Source: Pseudomonas corrugata (GTDB lineage: Bacteria; Pseudomonadota; Gammaproteobacteria; Pseudomonadales; Pseudomonadaceae). Taken from it: 64,000 nucleotides of DNA. Below are positions 52,724 through 62,109 of this stretch, piece by piece; within the stretch, counting starts at the first letter, position 1; each line of letters begins with the position of its first letter. The notes under the pieces are model-generated. The model was not told where the DNA came from. It made no database searches and saw only the letters and a program-made list of their open reading frames with translations. The translations under genes were made by a program, and so were the position numbers. The stretch covers positions 1-64,000 of the forward strand of contig NZ_LHVK01000015.1 in NCBI RefSeq assembly GCF_001269905.1, read 5' to 3'.

Positions 52724-53407
52724 TCAGATAGGCGTCAGGCAACCTTCCTGCAAATGCAGGACGCGGTCCATCTGCCGGGCCAGGTTCATGTCGTGGGTCA
52801 CCACCAGGAACGCGGTACGCATCGAGGTGCTGAGCTCCAGCATCAGGTCCTGGATACCCTGGGCGGTGTGGGAATCGAGGTTGCCGGTCGGCTCGTCGAG
52901 CATCACCAGGCCAGGCTTGTTGACCAGGGCCCGGGCGATCGCCACGCGCTGGCGCTCGCCACCGGACAGTTCCGCCGGCTTGTGCTCCAGGCGATGGCCC
53001 AGCCCTACCCGCTCCAGCAACGCGGTAGCGCGCTGGCGGGCCTCTGGAATCGCGGTGCGACCGATCAACAGCGGCATGCAGACGTTTTCCAGGGCAGTGA
53101 ACTCGGGCAGCAAATGGTGGAACTGGTAGACGAAGCCCAGGGAGCGGTTGCGCAACAGGCCACGGCCTTTCTCGTTCAGCGCCGAGAGTTCTTCTCCAGC
53201 CAGCCAGACACTGCCGGCGGTCGGTGTATCGAGACCGCCCAGCAGGTTGAGCAAGGTACTTTTGCCCGACCCGGAGGTACCGACAATCGCCACCCGCTCA
53301 CCCGGATGCAGTTCCAGCTGCAGGTCCGACAACACCACTACCGACTCCGGGCCTTCCTCGTAGGATTTGCCCAGGTTGCGGCAGCTCAAGATCGCTTTTT
53401 CACTCAT
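52724..53407 (-). CDS. lolD: Lipoprotein-releasing ABC ATPase LolD
   Basis: 227 residues from ATG 53407 (ATG 53422 in frame is possible and overlaps the lolC stop). ABC ATPase with Walker A GTSGSGKSTLLNLL, Q-loop YQFHHLLPEF, signature LSGGERQRVAIARAL, Walker B LVMLDEPTGNLD and switch VVTHD. The FHHLLPEFTALENVCMPLLI segment is typical of LolD. It drives lipoprotein release. A 62-base gap leads to lolE. Confidence 0.95.
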   Translation of the reverse strand: MSEKAILSCRNLGKSYEEGPESVVVLSDLQLELHPGERVAIVGTSGSGKSTLLNLLGGLDTPTAGSVWLAGEELSALNEKGRGLLRNRSLGFVYQFHHLLPEFTALENVCMPLLIGRTAIPEARQRATALLERVGLGHRLEHKPAELSGGERQRVAIARALVNKPGLVMLDEPTGNLDSHTAQGIQDLMLELSTSMRTAFLVVTHDMNLARQMDRVLHLQEGCLTPI

Positions 53408-53414
53408 GCCCGAC

Positions 53415-54665
53415 TCACTCATAACGTAACGCCTCCGCAGGCTGGGTGCGCGCAGCACGCCAGGCTGGATACAGGGTGGCGAGGAAACTCAGGATCAACG
53501 CGGCGCCGCAGACCATCAACACATCGTCGGCCTGCAGTTGCGATGGCAGGTAGTCGATGAAATACACGTCGGCGTTGAGAAACTTGTGCCCGATCAGACC
53601 TTCCAGGGCGGCAATCGCGGCACTGACGTTCAGCGCGGCGAACATTCCGACCAGGGCGCCAACCAGGGTCCCGATCACACCGATGACGGTGCCCTGGACC
53701 ATGAAGATGCGCATGATCTGTCCCGGCGTGGCGCCCAGGGTCCGCAGAATGGCGATATCCCCCTTCTTGTCATTCACCACCATCACCAGCGTGGAAATGA
53801 TGTTGAACGCAGCGACAGCGACGATCAGCAGCAACAGTAGGCCGATCATGGCTTTTTCCATGCGGATCGCCTGGTACAGGTTGCCGTGGGTGCGGGTCCA
53901 GTCCCGGGCGTAGTAACGGTCTTCGCCGAGCTGCTGGGCGATGGCCCACGCGGCACGTGGTGCCTGGAACAGGTCATCGAATTTCAGCCGCAGCCCCTGG
54001 ACCTGGTCCGGTTTCCAGCGATGCAGGCGCGCCAGGTCCTGGAGGTTGGTGACGCCCAGGTAACCGTCCAGCTCCCCGGCGCCGACATGGAAAATGCCGA
54101 CCACGGTAAAGCGCTTCATGCGCGGGAACACACCGCCCGGCGTTACGGTGACTTCCGGCGCGACGAAGGTCAGCTTGTCACCGATGGCCACGCCCAGTTT
54201 GGTCGCGGCCTTGTCGCCGATCACGATGCCGAAACTGCCCGGCGCCAGGTCGTCGAGCCGCCCCTGCTGCATGAAGTTATCGATGATCGACACCTGTCGC
54301 TCGAGTCCGGGGTCGATGCCGTTGAGCAGGACCTTGGACACCTTGCCGTCGTGGGTCAGCAGCCCCTGCATCTGGGTGAAAGGCGCAACGGCCAGCACCT
54401 GCGGGTTCTGCTTGGCCTTGGCAGCCAGGCTCTGCCAGTCGCTTATAGCTTCGCCGGATTCGACGGTGGCGTGGGGCACCATGCCCAGCACGCGGGTACG
54501 CATCTCATGGTCGAAGCCGTTCATCACCGACAACACGACAATCATCACGACCACGCCAAGGGCCAGCCCGATGATGGATGTCAGGGAAATGAACGATACG
54601 AAATGATTGCGACGTTTTGCACGGGTATAACGCGTGCCGATGAATACGAAGAGAGGTCTGAACAT
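53415..54665 (-). CDS. lolC: Lipoprotein-releasing ABC permease LolC
   Basis: 416 residues from ATG 54665. Same architecture as LolE: FRPLFVFIGTRYTRAKRRNH, MVPHATVESGEAISDW, DWTRTHGNLYQAIRMEKAMI, IISTLVMVVNDKKGDIAILR, ending in LATLYPAWRAARTQPAEALR. It heads the operon lolC-lolD-lolE. In P. aeruginosa lolCDE is next to the PilZ and GDPD genes, as here. Confidence 0.93.
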   Translation of the reverse strand: MFRPLFVFIGTRYTRAKRRNHFVSFISLTSIIGLALGVVVMIVVLSVMNGFDHEMRTRVLGMVPHATVESGEAISDWQSLAAKAKQNPQVLAVAPFTQMQGLLTHDGKVSKVLLNGIDPGLERQVSIIDNFMQQGRLDDLAPGSFGIVIGDKAATKLGVAIGDKLTFVAPEVTVTPGGVFPRMKRFTVVGIFHVGAGELDGYLGVTNLQDLARLHRWKPDQVQGLRLKFDDLFQAPRAAWAIAQQLGEDRYYARDWTRTHGNLYQAIRMEKAMIGLLLLLIVAVAAFNIISTLVMVVNDKKGDIAILRTLGATPGQIMRIFMVQGTVIGVIGTLVGALVGMFAALNVSAAIAALEGLIGHKFLNADVYFIDYLPSQLQADDVLMVCGAALILSFLATLYPAWRAARTQPAEALRYE

Positions 54666-54759
54666 GTCGGGGCTTGTTCGGAGGGAAAAGGAACGTCCTT
54701 GTGGCGGGGGTCTCAAACCAGCTTTACACTCAGACCACCGCCGCTACCATGGGTTCGCC

Positions 54760-55356
54760 ATGTCGACATTAGATGAAGAAGATCGCCGCGAATACTACCG
54801 TATCGAGGACATGATCGCACTGGAAATTCGGCCCCTCTCCATTCCTGAAGCTGCTGACCAGGAAGTGTTGCAGGATCCCTCTCCATTGTTCAACTTGCTC
54901 AGCGAACTGCACTTGAGCGAGTTCGAGTCACAGCACCTGCTGCGCCAGATCAGCGAGCGCGAGCGCAGCATCGCGGCCTATCTCAAGGTCATGAACAGAC
55001 GTATCGATCTGCTCAGTCAGGTCATTGCCCTGACCGTGCTCGGCGAAATCGGCGAACCGCAGCCGGTGATCATTTCCGAAGGCGGCATCGACTTCCAGTA
55101 TGCAACCCCCATCGCCATCGGCGCGCACCTGTCGATCAAACTGGTGCTCATGCCCCAGGCCCTGGGGCTGTTGCTGCGAGCGCGGGTCACCCATTGCGAC
55201 CCCAAGGGCGACGGCTACGACGTGGGCACCGAGTTCGAACGCCCGACCGACGCCCAGCGCCAACTGCTGGCACGCTACATCCTGCAGAAACAGGCGCAAG
55301 AACGCCGCCTGGCGCGGGAACTGAACGAATCAGGTATCAATAAGGAAGAACCGTGA
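54760..55356 (+). CDS. PilZ-domain protein
   Basis: 198 residues from ATG 54760 (ATG 54749 adds four residues). A c-di-GMP receptor candidate: RREYYRIEDMIALEIR holds the RxxxR binding motif at the start, a helical middle (FESQHLLRQISERERSIAAY) and the PilZ beta barrel (VIISEGGIDFQYATPIAIGA; YDVGTEFERPTDAQRQ). The D/NxSxxG motif is seen only as SEGGIDF. The GDPD gene starts inside its stop. Divergent from lolC. Confidence 0.85.
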   Translation: MSTLDEEDRREYYRIEDMIALEIRPLSIPEAADQEVLQDPSPLFNLLSELHLSEFESQHLLRQISERERSIAAYLKVMNRRIDLLSQVIALTVLGEIGEPQPVIISEGGIDFQYATPIAIGAHLSIKLVLMPQALGLLLRARVTHCDPKGDGYDVGTEFERPTDAQRQLLARYILQKQAQERRLARELNESGINKEEP

Positions 55357-56075
55357 CCCTCATTTATGGCCACCGCGGCGCCAAGGGCGAAGCACCGGAA
55401 AACACCCTGACCGGTTTTCAGGAATGTCTCAAGCACGGTGTGCGCCGTTGCGAGCTGGACCTGCACCTGTCCATGGACGGCGAGTTGATGGTGATCCATG
55501 ACCCTACCCTCAAGCGCACGACCGATCGCCGGGGCAAGGTGGTGGAGCACTCCGCCGCCGAACTGGTGACCTACGATGCGCGCAAGGGTGGACCGGGCTG
55601 GATCACGCCATGCCCGATCCCCCGCCTGGAAGAGTTATTCGAGAAGTGTGATTTCGAGCATTGGCAACTGGAGGTCAAGAGCGCTTCACGCACCCGGGCA
55701 GCGGCCACTGTGCTGGGAATCCGCGAGATGGCCCAGCGCTTCGGCCTGCTGGACAGGGTCACCATCACCTCCAGTTCCCGGGAAGTGCTCAAGGCCGCCC
55801 TGGAGTTGACGCCGGACATCTCCCGCGGGTTGGTAGCCGAGTACGCCTGGCTCGACCCGCTGAAGGTCGCCCAGAGTTACGGCTGTGAGATTCTGGCGTT
55901 GAACTGGACCTTATGCACGCCCGAGCGCCTGATCAAGGCGCAGCGCCAGGGGCTGCATGTGTCGGTGTGGACCGTCAACGAGCCTGCGCTGATGCGCAGA
56001 CTCGCCGACTTTGGCGCTGACAGCCTGATTACAGACTTTCCCGGTTTGGCCACCGCCACGCTCGAGAATGGCTGA
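55353..56075 (+). CDS. Glycerophosphodiester phosphodiesterase
   Basis: 240 residues with a GTG start (55353) whose GTGA overlaps the PilZ gene's stop. Cytosolic UgpQ-like enzyme that cleaves glycerophosphodiesters to glycerol 3-phosphate and alcohol. Motifs: IYGHRGAKGEAPENTLTGF (HR, E-N), VRRCELDLHLSMDG (ExD), IHDPTLKRTT (HD), and later QLEVKSA and WTVNEP. No signal peptide. Coupled to the PilZ gene, a conserved pair. Confidence 0.92.
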   Translation: MTLIYGHRGAKGEAPENTLTGFQECLKHGVRRCELDLHLSMDGELMVIHDPTLKRTTDRRGKVVEHSAAELVTYDARKGGPGWITPCPIPRLEELFEKCDFEHWQLEVKSASRTRAAATVLGIREMAQRFGLLDRVTITSSSREVLKAALELTPDISRGLVAEYAWLDPLKVAQSYGCEILALNWTLCTPERLIKAQRQGLHVSVWTVNEPALMRRLADFGADSLITDFPGLATATLENG

Positions 56076-56117
56076 AATCGGTCTCCCCGGCCGGCTCAGG
56101 CCACCGGCCGGAGCCGC

Positions 56118-57512
56118 TCAAAAAAGCCGGTTGAGCCCATCATAGGCCGCTACCCGATAGGCTTCGGCCATGGTCGGGTAGTTGAACGTGGTGTTGACGA
56201 AGTACTTCAGCGTGTTCAGCTCACCCGGTTGATTCATGATCGCCTGGCCGATGTGGACGATCTCCGACGCCTGGTAACCGAAGCAGTGCACACCGAGGAC
56301 TTCCAGCGTCTCGCGGTGGAACAGGATTTTCAACATGCCTTGCGGCTCGCCGGCGATCTGCGCCCGCGCCATGCCCTTGAAGAAGGCCTTGCCCACCTCA
56401 TAAGGCACTTTGGCCTGGGTCAGTTCCTGCTCGTTCTTGCCGATCGAGCTGATCTCCGGAATGGTATAGATACCGGTCGGCACGTCGTTGACAAAGCGCC
56501 AGCTACCGTTGTCGACGATACTGCCGGCGGCCGAACGACCCTGGTCGTGGGCGGCACTGGCCAGGCTCGGCCAGCCGATCACGTCACCTGCACCGTAGAT
56601 GTTCGGCACACAGGTGCGGTAGTTCTCGTCGACTTCGATCTGGCCGCGGCTGTTGACCTTCACGCCGATGTTTTCCAGGCCCAGGGCATCGGTGTTGCCA
56701 GTACGACCGTTGCACCAGAGCAAGGCGTCGGCCTTGATCTTCTTGCCGGACTTGAGGTGCAGGATCACGCCGTTATCCACGCCTTCGACGCGGTCATAAT
56801 CTTCGTTGTGGCGCACCGTGATGTTGTTGTTGCTGAAGTGATAGCTCAAGGCCTGGGAGATTTCCGAGTCCAGGAAGCTCAGCAACTGGCCACGGTTATC
56901 CACCAGTTCCACCAGCACACCCAGACCACTGAAGATCGATGCGTATTCGCAACCGATCACCCCGGCGCCATAGACAATGAGCTTACGCGGGGTGTGCCCC
57001 AGGCTGAGGATGGTGTCGCTATCGTAGATACGCGCGTGGCTGAAATCGATGTCGGCAGGACGATAAGGGCGCGAGCCGGTGGCGATGATGATGTGCTTGG
57101 CCACCAGTTTTTCCACCACGCCATTGCCGCAAACCACTTCCACGGTCTGCTCGTCGGCAAAGCTGCCGGTCCCGAAGAATACGTCGACACGGTTGCGGGC
57201 ATAGTAACCGGTGCGCGAGGCCACCTGCTTGGAGATCACCTTCTCGGCGCTCTTGAGCACGTCGGGGAAGGAGAACCAGCGCGGCTCGCCGATGGCCCGG
57301 AACATCGGGTTGGTGTTGAACTGCATGATCTGCCGGACCGAGTGACGCAAGGCTTTCGACGGAATGGTACCCAAGTGGGTGCAGTTGCCGCCGACCTGGC
57401 GACGACTGTCGACCATCGCCACCTTGCGTCCTGCCTTGGCGGCGTTCATTGCCGCGCCTTCTCCCGCCGGGCCGGAACCCAGTACCACCACGTCGTAGTT
57501 GTAGACAGCCAT
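56118..57512 (-). CDS. sthA: Soluble pyridine nucleotide transhydrogenase
   Basis: 464 residues. FAD enzyme that passes hydride from NADPH to NAD+. FAD loop VVLGSGPAGEGAAMNAAKAG, GGNCTHLGTIPSKALRH (no redox Cys pair, as in SthA), NAD(P) loop LIVYGAGVIGCEYASIFSG, and the C-terminal dimer domain (NYPTMAEAYRVAAYDGLNRL). Complete. Sits next to apbE on the same strand but with a 233-base gap. Confidence 0.96.
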   Translation of the reverse strand: MAVYNYDVVVLGSGPAGEGAAMNAAKAGRKVAMVDSRRQVGGNCTHLGTIPSKALRHSVRQIMQFNTNPMFRAIGEPRWFSFPDVLKSAEKVISKQVASRTGYYARNRVDVFFGTGSFADEQTVEVVCGNGVVEKLVAKHIIIATGSRPYRPADIDFSHARIYDSDTILSLGHTPRKLIVYGAGVIGCEYASIFSGLGVLVELVDNRGQLLSFLDSEISQALSYHFSNNNITVRHNEDYDRVEGVDNGVILHLKSGKKIKADALLWCNGRTGNTDALGLENIGVKVNSRGQIEVDENYRTCVPNIYGAGDVIGWPSLASAAHDQGRSAAGSIVDNGSWRFVNDVPTGIYTIPEISSIGKNEQELTQAKVPYEVGKAFFKGMARAQIAGEPQGMLKILFHRETLEVLGVHCFGYQASEIVHIGQAIMNQPGELNTLKYFVNTTFNYPTMAEAYRVAAYDGLNRLF

Positions 57513-57745
57513 GCGTACTCCTCAGAACAGGCCGCGGCACCCGATATGGCACCGACGGCTAAATCACGCCGGGTTGCGGCATGAAGGAACAATTTTGGGC
57601 CGGCTCACGCGCCCGGCCGCAGTCTATCGAAGCGTCAACGCCGCGCACATTACCCCTTGGTCGCGTCGTAGGCTAGTTTTGCCTGCGCTATTTCGCCACA
57701 CCTAGGCTTTCACCAGCCTGTCATCACTACCCGACATTGTTGTGT

Positions 57746-58762
57746 TCATTGGGTTTTCCCGCGGCTGATCCGTTCAAACGTCTCATTGCTGCGGGTGACA
57801 AAACGATCTTTGTCCCGCAGCACGAAAAACACGCCGATATCGTGTTTCTCGGCATAGTCCCACCCCTGTTCAGGCCCGAGAATCAGCAACAGCGTCGACA
57901 GTCCATCGGCCATCATCGCCGAAGGATGAATTACCGTGACTGACGCCAGGTTGTGCAGGACCGGTGCACCGGTCCGTGCGTCGAAGGCGTGGGAATAACG
58001 CGTGCCATCCTGTTCGAAATATCGGCGGTAGTCGCCGGATGTTGAAACGCCGTAGCCATCGACTTCGATGACGCGCTCGGCCACCTGCTGGTCATCCCGA
58101 GGCGCCTCCAGGGCGACACGCCACGCTGAACCATCAGGTTTGCGCCCGGCCGCCTTGAGTTCTCCGGTGGCTTCGGCCAGGTAACTGTCGATGCCCAAGG
58201 CCTGGAACCTCGCGGCGATCCGGTCGACGGCATCACCGGCGGCAATACTGTTGAAATCGACTTCCACCGCGGCGTCCTTGCACAGCCGGTCGCCGTCGAT
58301 ACGCAAATGACCATGGCCGACACGCTGACGCACCTGGGCCAGGGCTTCGACGCCTGGTACCTTCTCTTCCCGGGACTGGGGACCGAAGCCCCACAGGTTC
58401 AGCAGCGGTTCCACCGTCAGGTCAAAAGCACCGCCACTTTGCGAGGACAACTGTTCCCCCACGCGAATCAATTCCAGCACCGGATCAGGCATGACCTGAC
58501 AGCTGTTGGCCGGCAACGCATTGAAACGTTCGATGTCCGAATCGCTGCGATAGGTGGAAAGCTGCCGATCCACGTCGGCAAGGATCTGTTCCACCTCTGC
58601 CCGCACCGCTTTCGGGCCGGGCGTGGCCGAATGCCTGACGTACTGAATGGAATAGTGACTGCCCATGGTCGGGCCGCCGAAATGCTCCAGGGTATCGCCG
58701 TTGCCGCAGCCAGACATAAGGCCCGCCAGGACCACAAGCACGCCCCATCGTCCAATTAACAA
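57746..58762 (-). CDS. apbE: FAD:protein FMN transferase ApbE
   Basis: About 338 residues if begun at TTG 58762, with GAGGGGGGGTGAAGAT upstream and a lipoprotein signal directly after (LVVLAGLMSGC); an in-frame ATG at 58795 is an alternative. It attaches FMN to Thr/Ser of flavoproteins on the periplasmic side of the membrane. Motifs: GPTMGSHYSIQY, FDLTVEPLLNLWGFG, SIAAGDAVDRIAARF and DARTGAP. Partners such as NqrC or RnfG are not in the window, although in PAO1 nqr genes lie here, by recollection. Confidence 0.9.
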   Translation of the reverse strand: MLIGRWGVLVVLAGLMSGCGNGDTLEHFGGPTMGSHYSIQYVRHSATPGPKAVRAEVEQILADVDRQLSTYRSDSDIERFNALPANSCQVMPDPVLELIRVGEQLSSQSGGAFDLTVEPLLNLWGFGPQSREEKVPGVEALAQVRQRVGHGHLRIDGDRLCKDAAVEVDFNSIAAGDAVDRIAARFQALGIDSYLAEATGELKAAGRKPDGSAWRVALEAPRDDQQVAERVIEVDGYGVSTSGDYRRYFEQDGTRYSHAFDARTGAPVLHNLASVTVIHPSAMMADGLSTLLLILGPEQGWDYAEKHDIGVFFVLRDKDRFVTRSNETFERISRGKTQ

Positions 58763-58860
58763 ATCTTCACCCCCCCTCAAAACCGCGATGGCCATTATGG
58801 GCTTCAGTGTCCGCCAGTCCAGATGCAACAACCTGTGGGACCAGATCTATGGGAGCAGAC

Positions 58861-58952
58861 CTGTGGGAGCAAAGCTTGCTCGCGACGCAAACGACTCGGT
58901 CCACCTGCAAGACCGTGCCTTCGTTCATCGCGAGCAAGCCTTGCTCCCACAG
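58861..58952. repeat. REP pair, inverted (GTGGGAGC family, AGCTTGCT variant)
   Basis: TGTGGGAGCAAAGCTTGCTC (from about 58863) faces GAGCAAGCCTTGCTCCCACA (to 58952). A partial copy of the left arm, CCTGTGGGA, also lies just before. Between apbE and the divergent symporter. Confidence 0.85.
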
Positions 58953-59008
58953 GCTCGTTCCCGCAGGCACTGCATTTCCAAAAAGTTCTACCAGAGCGAG
59001 TACATTAA

Positions 59009-60307
59009 ATGTCTTCCAACACGAGCAACGGCAAGGCGATTTTTCGCGTTGTCAGCGGCAACTTCCTGGAGATGTTCGACTTCATGGTCTATGGCTTCTA
59101 TGCCACGGCCATCGCCAAGACGTTCTTCCCCACCGGCAGTGCTTTCGCCTCGCTGATGCTGTCCCTGGCCACCTTCGGGGCCGGGTTCCTGATGCGCCCG
59201 CTGGGAGCGATCTTTCTCGGTGCCTACATCGACCGCCATGGTCGCCGCAAAGGTCTGATCATCACCTTGGCGATGATGGCCGCCGGTACCCTGCTGATCG
59301 CCTGCGTACCGGGCTACGCCGCCCTGGGTGTGGTGGCACCGCTGCTGGTGCTGCTGGGCCGGTTGCTGCAAGGCTTCTCCGCGGGGGTCGAGCTCGGTGG
59401 AGTGTCGGTGTACCTGGCGGAAATCTCCACACCCGGGCGCAAGGGCTTCTTTGTCAGTTGGCAATCCGCCAGCCAACAGGCTGCCGTGGTGTTCGCCGGG
59501 CTGCTGGGGGTGGGCCTCAATCATTGGCTGAGCCCGCAGGAAATGGGTGAATGGGGCTGGCGCGTGCCGTTCCTGGTGGGTTGCATGATCGTACCGGCGA
59601 TCTTCGTGATTCGTCGTTCCTTGGAAGAAACACCTGAATTCCAGGCGAGAAAGCACCGCCCTACCCTGCCGGAAATCATCCGCTCCATCGGTCAGAACTT
59701 TGGCATCGTCTTGGCCGGCATGGCGCTAGTGGTGATGACAACGGTGTCGTTCTACCTGATCACTGCCTATACACCGACTTTCGGTAAATCCGAGTTGAAC
59801 CTGTCGGATCTGGATGCGTTGCTGGTCACGGTGTGCATTGGCCTGTCGAATTTCTTCTGGCTGCCGGTGATGGGGGCATTTTCCGACAAGGTCGGACGCA
59901 AACCCCTACTGCTCGCCGCAACCATCCTGGCAATCCTGACGGCCTATCCGGCGCTGTCCTGGCTGGTGGCGAACCCCAGCTTCAACCATCTGCTGATCGT
60001 CGAGCTGTGGTTGTCGTTCCTGTATGGATCCTACAACGGCGCCATGGTGGTGGCCTTGACGGAAATCATGCCGGTGGAAGTGCGTACTACCGGATTCTCC
60101 CTGGCCTACAGCCTGGCGACCGCAACCTTCGGCGGATTCACACCTGCGGCATGCACTTATCTGATTCATGTACTGGGCAACAAGGCTGCGCCGGGGATAT
60201 GGCTCAGCGGTGCGGCGGTGCTGGGGCTGATTGCTACCCTGGTGCTGTTCAAGGGCAATCGTCATCAACTGCGGACTGCGCAGGCTTCAGCCGTTAGCGG
60301 CGCCTGA
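59009..60307 (+). CDS. tcuC: Tricarballylate/citrate:H+ symporter (MFS)
   Basis: 432 residues, 12 helices. Very close to CitA/TcuC: VVSGNFLEMFDFMVYGFYAT, GAIFLGAYIDRHGRRKGLII (the MFS loop motif), LLGRLLQGFSAGVELGGVSV with YLAEIST, and SFYLITAYTPTFGKS. It imports a tricarboxylate with protons. No tcuA/tcuB or regulator genes are beside it. It lies between apbE and gap, where P. aeruginosa has nqr genes. Confidence 0.88.
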   Translation: MSSNTSNGKAIFRVVSGNFLEMFDFMVYGFYATAIAKTFFPTGSAFASLMLSLATFGAGFLMRPLGAIFLGAYIDRHGRRKGLIITLAMMAAGTLLIACVPGYAALGVVAPLLVLLGRLLQGFSAGVELGGVSVYLAEISTPGRKGFFVSWQSASQQAAVVFAGLLGVGLNHWLSPQEMGEWGWRVPFLVGCMIVPAIFVIRRSLEETPEFQARKHRPTLPEIIRSIGQNFGIVLAGMALVVMTTVSFYLITAYTPTFGKSELNLSDLDALLVTVCIGLSNFFWLPVMGAFSDKVGRKPLLLAATILAILTAYPALSWLVANPSFNHLLIVELWLSFLYGSYNGAMVVALTEIMPVEVRTTGFSLAYSLATATFGGFTPAACTYLIHVLGNKAAPGIWLSGAAVLGLIATLVLFKGNRHQLRTAQASAVSGA

Positions 60308-60315
60308 TCAACCGC

Positions 60316-60379
60316 TATCGCGAGCAGGCCCGCTCCCACAGAGTGTACGCGGTCAAAATGTGGGAGCGGGCTTGCTCCG
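60316..60379. repeat. REP pair, inverted (GTGGGAGC family)
   Basis: TATCGCGAGCAGGCCCGCTC with CCACAG, and GTGGGAGCGGGCTTGCTCCG, after the symporter gene and before the shared terminator. Confidence 0.85.
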
Positions 60380-60428
60380 GGCGGCGATCCGACGAAGAGG
60401 CCAGTTCAGGCACCATAAAACAACAGAC

Positions 60429-60461
60429 AAAAAAACGCCCCGACAAGTCGGGGCGTTTTTT
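60429..60461. terminator. Bidirectional terminator between tcuC and gap
   Basis: A tight 11-bp stem (AACGCCCCGAC / GTCGGGGCGTT) with A and T runs on both sides between two convergent genes. Confidence 0.92.
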
Positions 60462-60476
60462 ATGGGCGGCTAGCGC

Positions 60477-61925
60477 TTAGCGTGGGAACGCAGGTGGGTT
60501 CACACCGGCCATGTCTTCCATCACGCGAACCACCTGGCAGCTGTAACCGAACTCGTTGTCGTACCAGACGTACAGAACAACGCGGTTGTCTTGGCTGATG
60601 GTGGCTTCAGCATCCACGACACCGGCGTGGCGCGAGCCCACGAAGTCGGTGGACACCACTTCCTGGGAATTGACGAAGTCGATCTGCTTATGCAGATCGG
60701 AGTGCAGCGCCATGTAGCGCAGGTACTCGTTCATCTCTTCGCGGGTGGCGGCTTTCTCAAGGTTCAGGTTGAGAATGGCCATCGACACGTTAGGCGTCGG
60801 CACACGAATCGCATTGCCGGTCAGCTTGCCGGCCAGTTCAGGCAGGGCCTTGGCGGCGGCGGTGGCGGCACCGGTCTCGGTGATGACCATGTTCAGCGCG
60901 GCGCTGCGGCCACGACGATCGCCTTTGTGGAAGTTGTCGATCAGGTTCTGGTCGTTGGTGTACGAGTGAACTGTTTCGACGTGACCGTTGACGATGCCGA
61001 ACTTGTCGTTCACTGCCTTGAGCACCGGCACGATGGCGTTGGTGGTGCAAGAGGCGGCGGAGACGATCTTGTCGTCCGCGGTGATGTCGCCGTGGTTGAT
61101 GCCGTGAACGATGTTCTTCAGCTTGCCCTTGCCAGGCGCGGTCAGGACAACGCGGTCGACGCCCGGGCAGGCCAGGTGCTGGCCCAGGCCGTCGGCGTCA
61201 CGCCATACACCGGTGTTGTCCACCAGCAGCGCATCCTTGATCCCATACTGGGTGTAGTCCACCTCGGTCGGGTTCTTCGCGTAGATCACCTGGATCAGGT
61301 TACCGTTGGCGGTGATGGTGTTGTTTTCTTCGTCGATGGTGATGGTGCCGTTGAACGAACCATGGACCGAGTCACGGCGCAGCAGGCTGGCACGCTTGGT
61401 CAGGTCGTTCTCGGCGCCCTTGCGCACCACGATGGCCCGCAGGCGCAGGCCGTCGCCACCACCGGTTTTCTCGATCAGGATGCGCGCCAGCAGACGGCCG
61501 ATACGACCGAAGCCGTACAGGACCACATCAGTGCCTTTGCGAGCCGAAACGTTCTGCTGGCCAACCACATCAGCCATCTCTTCACGCACGAACTGCTCGG
61601 CGCTACGGCCATTGCCTTCGTTGCGGAATTTGAACGCCAACTTGCCCAGGTCCACCGAAGCCGCGCCGAGCTTGAGCTCGCTCATGGCTTTGAGCAGAGG
61701 GAATGTTTCGTGGACGGAGAGTTCGCTGTCGTCGGAAGAACGGTGGCGAGCAAAGCGGTGAGCCTTGAGAATCGCGATGACAGACTGGTTGATCAGGCTG
61801 CGGCCATAGATCGAGCTCACCACGTTGTTATTGCGGTAGAGCTGACCGATGAGAGGGATCATCGCTTCAGCGAGTGCTTCACGATCAATCCATTCACCAA
61901 GACACTGGTCGGGCTTCTGAGTCAC
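60477..61925 (-). CDS. gap: Glyceraldehyde-3-phosphate dehydrogenase, long form
   Basis: 482 residues if begun at GTG 61925, chosen for GGAAGG six bases upstream; the ATG at 61940 overlaps that site. The N-terminal 130 residues (TQKPDQCLGEWIDREALAEA, VVSSIYGRSLINQSVIAILK) are an extension typical of this pseudomonad form and absent from classical GapA. The GAPDH core follows: VVLYGFGRIGRLLARILIEK, the active Cys in VSAASCTTNAIVPVL, IRVPTPNVSM and YVWYDNEFGYS. Divergent from mfd, as in PAO1 (PA3001-PA3002), by recollection. Confidence 0.93.
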   Translation of the reverse strand: MTQKPDQCLGEWIDREALAEAMIPLIGQLYRNNNVVSSIYGRSLINQSVIAILKAHRFARHRSSDDSELSVHETFPLLKAMSELKLGAASVDLGKLAFKFRNEGNGRSAEQFVREEMADVVGQQNVSARKGTDVVLYGFGRIGRLLARILIEKTGGGDGLRLRAIVVRKGAENDLTKRASLLRRDSVHGSFNGTITIDEENNTITANGNLIQVIYAKNPTEVDYTQYGIKDALLVDNTGVWRDADGLGQHLACPGVDRVVLTAPGKGKLKNIVHGINHGDITADDKIVSAASCTTNAIVPVLKAVNDKFGIVNGHVETVHSYTNDQNLIDNFHKGDRRGRSAALNMVITETGAATAAAKALPELAGKLTGNAIRVPTPNVSMAILNLNLEKAATREEMNEYLRYMALHSDLHKQIDFVNSQEVVSTDFVGSRHAGVVDAEATISQDNRVVLYVWYDNEFGYSCQVVRVMEDMAGVNPPAFPR

Positions 61926-62109
61926 GGGAACCTTCCACATGTAGGGGCTGAAAAAAGGGGCTACATTATGCCGCCGAGTCCACGCCGGAGCAATGCGCGC
62001 CTGTCGCGCCGTGGTTTTCCCCTCTGCCCGGGTAGTCTGCGACTGACAGCCGCCCCTTTACCCCGCTACAATTGTCGACTTTGTCGCAACGCTTGGAGCT
62101 CAACCTTCC

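Noticed and set aside
56229..57584. A 451-codon frame opposite sthA
   Set aside because: Antisense shadow of sthA; no signals of its own.
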